This document shows, one piece after another, positions 58,842-64,000 of a stretch of DNA of 64,000 nt. A program made the position numbers and the translations under genes. The stretch lies in NCBI GenBank assembly GCA_964612565.1, contig CAZTDP010000002.1, positions 30,794-94,793 on the forward strand, read 5' to 3'. The notes below the pieces were generated by a model. The model worked only from the letters and a program-made list of their open reading frames with translations, had not been told where the DNA came from and did no database searches. This stretch comes from CAZTDP01 sp964612565. GTDB taxonomy: Bacteria > Patescibacteriota > WWE3 > UBA101185 > UBA10185. The number at the start of each line of letters is the position of its first letter. Position 1 is the first letter of the stretch.

Positions 58842-58870
58842 AGGATAACACAAAAAGCAATAGTTGTCAA
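58842..58870 (-). promoter_or_regulatory. Promoter of the candidate ncRNA
   Basis: On the minus strand a perfect TTGACA (58865-58870) is followed after exactly 17 nt by TATCCT (58842-58847), with TG one base before it (extended -10). The transcript should start near 58835. Confidence 0.7.
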
Positions 58871-58932
58871 TACTATAAGTTAAGGGAATTGCGGGAGCGC
58901 CGGCTTTCGATGGTTTTTATAGTTAGTCGGCG

Positions 58933-58961
58933 TTTACTATTTAGTGCACAATACTTATACT
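58933..58961 (+). promoter_or_regulatory. Promoter of leaderless methyltransferase gene
   Basis: TTTACT (58933-58938), 17 nt, TATACT (58956-58961), and then only 6 nt to the ATG at 58968. Confidence 0.5.
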
Positions 58962-58967
58962 TAACAA

Positions 58968-59564
58968 ATGCTACCGGTAGAAAGAGACTGGATCTTGAGT
59001 AGAATCCATCCCGTACTAAGCGAAATAAAGACGGTCCTTGATATCGGTTCGGAATCTCCTGACTATAGAACAAAAAAACAAAAGTATATATCGGAGCTGT
59101 ACAAAGCACTTGAAGTCAACCATTGCAAAATAAAAACGCTGGATATGGACCCGGATTCGCATGCAGATATAGTTTGTGATATATCCAGAGTAACAAATTT
59201 CAAATTAGGTTTTGATTTAGTCCTAGCCAACAATATTTTGGAACACATATGCGCCAGCGACTTTGACAAAGCAATTGAAAATATAAAACAGGCGGTAAGT
59301 TTAAATAAATACTTATTGGTTACTGTTCCGTATAAACTGGCTTTACATAACGTACCTATAGACAACGGGTTCAGACCTAACTTACTTGACTTATGGAATT
59401 TGTTCAAAGATAGTTTTACTTTCGTGTCTGGTGAAATTTGGGTAGACAAGCACTACAGAGAGCCGTACATAAGCAATCCCGGCTTAGCTCCTTCCCCAGA
59501 AGTTACAGGAATTTTTCTAAAAAAGACAAGTGTTGGAAGACAAAATTTGGATACATTAGTATAG
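58968..59564 (+). CDS. Class I SAM-dependent methyltransferase-like protein
   Basis: The 198-residue protein has motif I TVLDIGSESPDYR, motif II KTLDMDPDSHADIVCDI and motif IV FDLVLANNILEHI, in the order of the methyltransferase type 11/25 fold. Motif I lacks the full GxGxG, so SAM binding should be considered probable, not proven. Substrate is unknown; proteins of this type often act on sugars or lipids of the envelope. Its stop is followed within a few bases by a copy of the tRNA-Glu 3' end. Confidence 0.7.
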   Translation: MLPVERDWILSRIHPVLSEIKTVLDIGSESPDYRTKKQKYISELYKALEVNHCKIKTLDMDPDSHADIVCDISRVTNFKLGFDLVLANNILEHICASDFDKAIENIKQAVSLNKYLLVTVPYKLALHNVPIDNGFRPNLLDLWNLFKDSFTFVSGEIWVDKHYREPYISNPGLAPSPEVTGIFLKKTSVGRQNLDTLV

Positions 59565-59580
59565 GTGACCCCACAGGGAA
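59564..59580. repeat. 17-bp copy of the tRNA-Glu 3' end
   Basis: The 17 bp at 59564-59580 are identical to 59722-59738, the acceptor/T-arm end of the tRNA-Glu gene. The copies are in direct orientation, 158 bp apart. This is the layout left by integration at, or excision from, a tRNA 3' end, or by partial duplication of the tRNA gene. No integrase is nearby. Confidence 0.7.
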
Positions 59581-59595
59581 GAAGCAAAGCTTGCA

Positions 59596-59721
59596 TTAGA
59601 GCTATAGTTCGCCTTGCTCTCTATAGCATCTAAAGTAGAACCGTTAGCTATCGCTAACACTTCGTTCCAATGGTGGAAACACAGTAATTTGCCCACCACG
59701 CGATGTGTTGGTCAAATTACT
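59596..59721. repeat. Hairpin cluster between the tRNA-Glu 3'-end repeats
   Basis: Three inverted repeats follow one another: TTAGA-GCTATAG with CTATAGC-TCTAA (59596-59633, one bulge), GTTAGC-TATC-GCTAAC (59643-59658), and AGTAATTTG with CAAATTACT (59683-59691 and 59713-59721). The last one directly follows the tRNA on its strand and ends on its final base, so it may aid tRNA termination or 3' processing. No gene is visible here. Confidence 0.6.
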
Positions 59722-59796
59722 GGTGACCCCACAGGGAATCGAACCCTGATTGACGGAATGAGAATCCGCCGTCCTGAGCCATTAGACGATGGGGCC
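59721..59796 (-). tRNA. tRNA-Glu (anticodon CTC)
   Basis: The minus strand folds into a full cloverleaf: acceptor GGCCCCA with TGGGGTC (one G-U), D arm GTC/GAC, anticodon stem GCGGA/TCCGT with loop TTCTCAT (anticodon CTC, reads GAG), a 4-nt variable region, T arm CAGGG-TTCGATT-CCCTG, discriminator A and an encoded CCA. It serves translation and, with gltX, Glu-tRNA supply. Confidence 0.95.
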
Positions 59797-59814
59797 GCAA
59801 TAACTAGCTCACAC

Positions 59815-59823
59815 ATTTTAGCA
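59815..59823 (-). promoter_or_regulatory. Extended -10 box of tRNA-Glu
   Basis: TGC-TAAAAT on the minus strand (59815-59823) lies 18 nt upstream of the mature tRNA 5' end, predicting a start near 59808 and a short 5' leader for RNase P. The -35 is weak. Confidence 0.5.
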
Positions 59824-59898
59824 GAAAAAACCGGATTTTCTAAATTCTTACGCCGTAATCAATATAAAATAACGCGCACGTCAAATATACAAACACAA

Positions 59899-59927
59899 AT
59901 GACACACCGCCTGTAACCTTGTACAAT
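59899..59927 (+). promoter_or_regulatory. Promoter of the leaderless gene at 59936
   Basis: ATGACA (59899-59904), 17 nt, TACAAT (59922-59927), then 8 nt to the ATG. Both hexamers match five of six consensus bases. Confidence 0.6.
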
Positions 59928-59935
59928 TTAAACAC

Positions 59936-60358
59936 ATGGGCAAAGACTACAAAAAACTACTTTCCATACTCGGTGTTATAACCGCAGGATTTATTGTTAG
60001 TTATTACGCCTTTGCTTCTTATCAGCCAAAAGCCTTGCACAAAGTCGAGGAAGTTAAAGGCGCTGATACGACCAGCCAATTTGATTTTCCAATGCCAAGC
60101 GGTGCCCAAAAAATGGGAACAAACGAAAGTGCAACTTCAAAACAGTTAACTTTTCAGGCTAAAAAAACTCAGGGTGAATTAAAAAGTTTTTATAAAACGG
60201 TTTTTGCCGACAAAGATTGGCAGGCTACTTCTGAAAAAACGGACGACGGAACTATTGTGTTGAAATACAAAAACACAGACAACCGCGCAACTGTTTTAAT
60301 TTCGGCTCAAGACAATGAAGGGTACTCGACTGTAAGCATTGAGATTAGCAAAAGATAG
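59936..60358 (+). CDS. Small secreted or membrane-anchored protein
   Basis: The 140-residue protein has an N-terminal hydrophobic segment (about 9-28, LLSILGVITAGFIVSYYAFA) and a polar domain with YKTVFADKDWQATSEK, NTDNRATVLISAQ and a beta-strand end. The pattern of a short alpha/beta domain recalls the lipoprotein-like folds of the gene at 55952, but the family is not recognised. It has its own promoter and converges with the VanW gene 10 bp later. Confidence 0.65.
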   Translation: MGKDYKKLLSILGVITAGFIVSYYAFASYQPKALHKVEEVKGADTTSQFDFPMPSGAQKMGTNESATSKQLTFQAKKTQGELKSFYKTVFADKDWQATSEKTDDGTIVLKYKNTDNRATVLISAQDNEGYSTVSIEISKR

Positions 60359-60368
60359 ATCTGAACTT

Positions 60369-62111
60369 CTATTTAGTTCCCACAAGATAAATCGCGCGCC
60401 AAGGCTGATAACTGCTGTTAAACGTGTCATCATACAAAATTTTTCCATCACTTGATGTAACGGTTCGGGTAAATTTAACCTTTGCACCCCAGGCAGGAAA
60501 GTCTACTTGTTTAACAACTCCTTTTGCAAGCGTCGGATCATCTTGATACAAGGCCGGCGGCGGAGGGGTTTGATTCGTTATTACCGGTTCTGTTATTTCT
60601 ACTTTGCGGCCGTCGGAAGTTCCAAATAATTTAAATGTCAGAGACGATTCATCTAAATTTGCCTCGGATTGAACTAAAACATAGCCCTTTGTGTCGTTTT
60701 TAAATTGAAAATCCCAAGATGGTTGAAAGATTGCAGCGTCAAAACCAACTTTCATATCCTGCTCGTAGTAGGAAACTCTATACGCGTGAGGGTATCGCTT
60801 TACAACCGGTAAACCCGAATTTAATACTGCTCTAAATAAGGTTGTGGATGTTTGACAAACTCCTCCGCCTTCGCCTAAAACGGTTCTATCTCCTTTAATA
60901 ATATAGGCAGTATCGTAACCGGTGGCAGCGCTTATGTCACCAACAGAATTGTTTAGTGAATAAGTTGCACCGGGCGCTACTAAAACGCCGTTCGTTCTTT
61001 CGGCTGCCAATGTTAAATTATGAATTCTTGCTTGGGCGGATCCTTTATAATGTGAAGAGCCTTCGCCCAACAATTCTAAAATGCCGTATTTTTCTTTGTC
61101 GGCAGGACCGGAAACGGAGTTCATCGGGATGGAAACGGTAGGCTTGGCGTTAAAAAACGCATCTTTAAAGTCCGAAATAAACTTGTCTTCGTTAAGCTCG
61201 CTTCCCTCTTTTGTAATTTCAAACGAAACAACTTTAGTGCCGTCGGTTTGAGCAACTTTTCCACGCGGAAGTTGATTTACCTCCTGAGATAATTGGTCGG
61301 CAAAGGTATTAAATTCGGGCTCATTAAGCGCAATTTCAATCTTTCCGGCGTTATCTTTTGTAAACGAAATGTAGCCCAAAAGTTGAGGTGATTCTAAAAC
61401 CCAATTACTGTTGCCGTTTTTAACCGTAATTTTGTTATCTACAATTTTTTGAACTTCAGCCAACAATGGTTGAATATCCGAAGCTACAATTTGAGGAATT
61501 ATCTTTTTACTTGGAAGTTCCTTTTCGCCAAAATTTAAATCGTCAAGAGCACTTATAACAACATTGTACAAAGCGTCGTCGACAATTTTTACACCTTCGG
61601 ATTCAACAGAAACAGCTAACTTTCCGTCTTTCATTTCTAAACTTGCCTCTTTTTCCTCAACATTAAATTCACCTTTTACCTCCGAAAATATGTCGCTAAG
61701 TTTTTGGTCTTCATAATCGTGATATGCAGCCAAACGTAAATTTTTAAAAAGTCCGGCAAGTTTGTCTTTTGAGTCAATTAAAAAATTACCGGATCGGCCG
61801 ATCTCAAATGCGCGTGTTACAGTTCCATCCAAATCGTAAACCAAACCAATGTCCTCGGCTTTTATTACATATGATTTATCGTTGTACTTAAGCGTAATTG
61901 TTTCATCTAAATTAGTTGTCTTTAAAGTCAGTGCCTCCTTAGCTTGAGCATAAGTTTTGCCGCCCAGCGACGCATCCCCAACTACAACGCCAGGAATCAC
62001 ACGACGGGAATAATAGACATGATACAAAGTACAAAGCAATAAAAAGAAGTAAATCAAAAACAATATGTTTTTGAGGTTTTTTGAGTGCAAAAAGGTTTTA
62101 AACTTTTCCAT
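60369..62111 (-). CDS. VanW-family envelope protein with peptidoglycan-binding-like repeats
   Basis: The protein of about 580 residues has an N-terminal membrane helix (about 13-33 from this start), two PG_binding_4-type domains (around GGKTYAQAKEAL and the ASDIQPLLAEVQKIVDNK region) and a VanW domain (GATYSLNNSVGDISAATGY, VLGEGGGVCQTSTTLFRAVL and YPHAYRVSYYEQDMKVGFDA). VanW proteins lie in some vancomycin resistance clusters but have no proven biochemical activity. The ATG at 62111 overlaps the end of the NYN gene by 14 bp, consistent with translational coupling; a longer frame extends to 62174. Confidence 0.88.
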   Translation of the reverse strand: MEKFKTFLHSKNLKNILFLIYFFLLLCTLYHVYYSRRVIPGVVVGDASLGGKTYAQAKEALTLKTTNLDETITLKYNDKSYVIKAEDIGLVYDLDGTVTRAFEIGRSGNFLIDSKDKLAGLFKNLRLAAYHDYEDQKLSDIFSEVKGEFNVEEKEASLEMKDGKLAVSVESEGVKIVDDALYNVVISALDDLNFGEKELPSKKIIPQIVASDIQPLLAEVQKIVDNKITVKNGNSNWVLESPQLLGYISFTKDNAGKIEIALNEPEFNTFADQLSQEVNQLPRGKVAQTDGTKVVSFEITKEGSELNEDKFISDFKDAFFNAKPTVSIPMNSVSGPADKEKYGILELLGEGSSHYKGSAQARIHNLTLAAERTNGVLVAPGATYSLNNSVGDISAATGYDTAYIIKGDRTVLGEGGGVCQTSTTLFRAVLNSGLPVVKRYPHAYRVSYYEQDMKVGFDAAIFQPSWDFQFKNDTKGYVLVQSEANLDESSLTFKLFGTSDGRKVEITEPVITNQTPPPPALYQDDPTLAKGVVKQVDFPAWGAKVKFTRTVTSSDGKILYDDTFNSSYQPWRAIYLVGTK

Positions 62112-62670
62112 TTTTGTCAGAACTTTCTTTTGAAGCACCGAAGGTCGGTAAAATAGTAAATTTGGACTTTCCAATTAAAAACTTTTCGGGTGTTTCGCAC
62201 ATATCTGTTATTTGATCAGCAACACTGGTTAATCTGTTTGAAGCGGTTTTACTAAAAGCGATAACCTCGTTTCGCACACCCTGGCTTCTTGCGTATTCTA
62301 AAAGATCCATGTAGTCGCCATCACCCGAAACCAAAACCATAGCGTCAACCTTTGGCATAAGCCTAACCGCATCCATGCACAAACCCACGTCCCAATCACC
62401 TTTTTTACTACCGCCGTAAAAGATTTGAAGCTCTTTTTCCCGTACCTCATAGCCGATTTTGCTTAGTGCATCAAAAAATTCTCGTTCGGAACCGACATCG
62501 GCTCTGATAACATAAGTAAATGCCCTAACCAAGCGGCGCCCGGCTACGGCCGTGGCCAAAATTTTTCCAAAATCTACCTTGGCTCCATATAAGTTTTTAG
62601 CCGAGTAGTACATGTTTTGAACGTCTACAAATACTGCTACTCTTTGCTCTTTGTGCTGTGTATTTAACAT
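62098..62670 (-). CDS. NYN-domain (LabA/DUF88-like) nuclease
   Basis: The 190-residue protein has a PIN-like NYN domain with conserved acidic residues D16 (FVDVQNMYY), D92/D94 (KGDWDVGLCMD), D117 and D119 (LVSGDGDYMDLL). The family are Mg2+-dependent RNases acting in RNA decay or processing; the target is unknown. The Ser/Lys-rich tail after about 170 is non-conserved. It has its own promoter and is followed by VanW with overlap. Confidence 0.88.
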   Translation of the reverse strand: MLNTQHKEQRVAVFVDVQNMYYSAKNLYGAKVDFGKILATAVAGRRLVRAFTYVIRADVGSEREFFDALSKIGYEVREKELQIFYGGSKKGDWDVGLCMDAVRLMPKVDAMVLVSGDGDYMDLLEYARSQGVRNEVIAFSKTASNRLTSVADQITDMCETPEKFLIGKSKFTILPTFGASKESSDKNGKV

Positions 62671-62676
62671 ACTTGA

Positions 62677-62705
62677 ATTGTATCGTATAGGGGTTTATGG
62701 GACAA
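62677..62705 (-). promoter_or_regulatory. Promoter of leaderless NYN gene
   Basis: On the minus strand TTGTCC (62700-62705), 17 nt, TACAAT (62677-62682), then 6 nt to the ATG at 62670. It lies just after the GGDEF gene stop, so NYN-VanW can be transcribed independently. Confidence 0.55.
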
Positions 62706-62717
62706 TCGGAAGTTAAA

Positions 62718-64000
62718 TCACTTAGCGGTTTGTTTAACAAAATCCAATATTGCCCCTCTCATGGCCTGCTGCAACGCGGATTCTTCTACAGGCATATTGT
62801 TTGCATGGAAATACTTTTCAAAAATGTCCACGGTAAGATCCCCGCCTTTTAGCTCGTTTTCAATGTCCTCTATAACACTAAAGGGCCTGTTTCCAAGAGA
62901 TTTGCTTGAATATGACCACATTATTTTTAGAGCATCAAAAACCTTATCCTTGTTTCCACCACTTGATTCGCTATTGGCTTCGTAAAGTTGGTAAATATTT
63001 TGAAATTTATTAAATCCTTTTTGAATTCCTATCCGTGCGTCTGCGTGTCTCATCATTAACCTCACTAGTGTTTTTACATAAAAAACAGCTTCGGGACTTG
63101 TGATGTCTAGTTCACCTCCGGATAACACAGTATTGTGCACAACTTGTAGATTTTCTTCGTCAACAGGGTTAAAAATAAGCAAGCTGTTAGTCTTTTTGGA
63201 AAGATCCAAGAGAGAAGTCATTTGGTCGATACCTTCTTTTAGGGAGATGTATCCAAAGTCTAAAGAAATTTTGTGTGGTAAAAATCCTTCTTTTGCGCTA
63301 GATGAAGCCGGTACAAGCAACGGAGTACCGTCTCTTGTATTACTCAATAAGTTTTTTGCGTTTTGAACAAAATTTTTGGCCACGGCTTTATCTCCAGTAA
63401 TTAACAAAGCAAATTCGTCGCCGCCATACTTTGAAACAATTGCATCCGGATCGCTGCTTGTTGCTTTTTCTAAAGACGCTGCCACTTTGCACAACTCCCA
63501 ATCTCCGGTTTTTCTCCCTCCCAAGTCATTTGTGTAGCGAAGATTGGCCAGGTCACCTAACAACAAGGTAACATCGCTTCCATCCAACAACGCGTGGCCA
63601 ACTTTGTCAAAAGTACGCTTAAAGAATTCCTCCTTTTTTATCAATCCTGTTAACTCGTCACGTTGAAATACTGCCTCCTCTACCAACTCCATTGTTTGGT
63701 CGTTAATGAGTTTTAACTGTAAAACGTCTTCCTTCAATATTTCCTCATGGCCACTTATATTCTCAAGCCTAAATAAGAATAAGTTTAAAATTTTCATGTT
63801 TTCTTGCAATCTAATATCCGACGGCATGCTGGTAAAAATATCAAACCTGCCAGAGTAATTTGACGCAAATTCTTTATAAGAATCTGTATATAACTTGAGT
63901 TCGGCTAGTGAAAGAGACTTAGGATCTCGCAAAAGGGAAGCACCAAAATTTGTAAGTGTCTTTTGTAATTTTTTAAGCTCCTGAATTTCGGAGACGTAGC
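62718..64000 (-). CDS. GGDEF-domain protein (diguanylate cyclase), 5' end beyond window
   Basis: The frame is open to the window edge with a coiled-coil-like start (EIQELKKLQKTL), so the gene continues beyond base 64000; a TTG at 63932 is an unlikely start. Counting from that TTG, the GGDEF domain begins at DELTGL (92-97) and contains NDLGGRKTGD and the intact KYGGDEFALL (168-177), so c-di-GMP synthesis is possible. No RxxD inhibitory site lies in the usual place before GGDEF. A helical C-terminal region of about 150 residues follows and is unrecognised. The final stop is 13 bp from the NYN promoter. Confidence 0.85.
   Translation of the reverse strand, partial: YVSEIQELKKLQKTLTNFGASLLRDPKSLSLAELKLYTDSYKEFASNYSGRFDIFTSMPSDIRLQENMKILNLFLFRLENISGHEEILKEDVLQLKLINDQTMELVEEAVFQRDELTGLIKKEEFFKRTFDKVGHALLDGSDVTLLLGDLANLRYTNDLGGRKTGDWELCKVAASLEKATSSDPDAIVSKYGGDEFALLITGDKAVAKNFVQNAKNLLSNTRDGTPLLVPASSSAKEGFLPHKISLDFGYISLKEGIDQMTSLLDLSKKTNSLLIFNPVDEENLQVVHNTVLSGGELDITSPEAVFYVKTLVRLMMRHADARIGIQKGFNKFQNIYQLYEANSESSGGNKDKVFDALKIMWSYSSKSLGNRPFSVIEDIENELKGGDLTVDIFEKYFHANNMPVEESALQQAMRGAILDFVKQTAK

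Noticed and set aside
1..64000. Insertion sequences, prophage or integrase genes
   Set aside because: No transposase, integrase, recombinase of mobile type or phage structural gene was recognised on either strand; only the tRNA-end repeat hints at past integration.

Overview
This window looks like a piece of an A+T-rich draft genome from a Candidate Phyla Radiation (Patescibacteria) bacterium, probably Microgenomates-like; the phylum is inference. Supporting signs are the compact gene set, an archaeal/short-type AspRS without the bacterial GAD insertion, RNase J plus RNase Y, a membrane-tethered Clp ATPase, a Lon-like ATPase without a protease domain, a DUF3048 protein, and a sortase beside a giant surface protein. 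UGA is used as an ordinary stop, and an intact RF2 with the SPF motif is encoded, so the code is standard code 11. Four runs of exactly 100 N (6227, 8003, 16563, 21159) are assembly gaps of unknown true size; three interrupt genes and one interrupts a tandem repeat.

Layout. 135-4342 (+): the alpha-operon end of the ribosomal cluster, infA-rpmJ-rpsM-rpsK-rpsD-rpoA-rplQ-rplM-rpsI, behind a good promoter. 4339-9415: an XRE regulator divergent from radC, then a TasA/camelysin-like secreted protein with a SipW-type signal peptidase, a membrane Clp ATPase and prfB. 9390-16432 (-): ftsK, an RNase J homologue, family-4 uracil-DNA glycosylase, Lon-like ATPase and a zinc-ribbon membrane protein. 16449-16755: a 59-bp tandem repeat array at the 3' end of pnp. 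16759-22755 (-): nusA-infB-(degenerate DHH protein)-rpsO-pnp. 22850-30330 (-): dnaJ, HU, ymdB, rny, recX, recA and gltX. 30408-40586: a secreted protein (+), then (-) strand genes for a sortase, DUF3048 protein, nucleotidyltransferase/wHTH protein and a tight secD-secF-recJ-aspS-dacA operon. 40567-50532 (-): a 3321-residue surface adhesin. 50953-58389: M3 peptidase, greA-lysS, a GNAT protein, a tiny lysine-rich histone-like gene, a membrane protein, a SpoU-type methylase and a hypothetical gene. 58422-58835 (-): a candidate independent ncRNA of about 414 nt. 58968-64000: a methyltransferase, tRNA-Glu, small secreted and VanW-family proteins, an NYN nuclease and a GGDEF protein that runs off the window.

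How the genes fit together. Most of the window is information processing (ribosome, RNA polymerase, RNA decay, recombination) and cell envelope export (SecDF, SipW, sortase, adhesin, D,D-carboxypeptidase, VanW). The adhesin gene overlaps the sortase gene and carries an LPDTG sorting signal, so the enzyme and its substrate are translationally linked.

Most unusual points. (1) A stand-alone structured RNA gene with a TTGACA-N17 extended -10 promoter and its own terminator. (2) An adhesin whose LPDTG sorting signal is internal and followed by a second signal-like segment, ectodomain and membrane anchor. (3) Many genes whose -10 box lies only 6-9 nt before the start codon, implying leaderless mRNAs. 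(4) Leader terminators before greA and before the histone-like gene. (5) Several conserved enzymes (RNase J, YmdB, UDG4, NrnA-like DHH) with substituted metal or cluster ligands.
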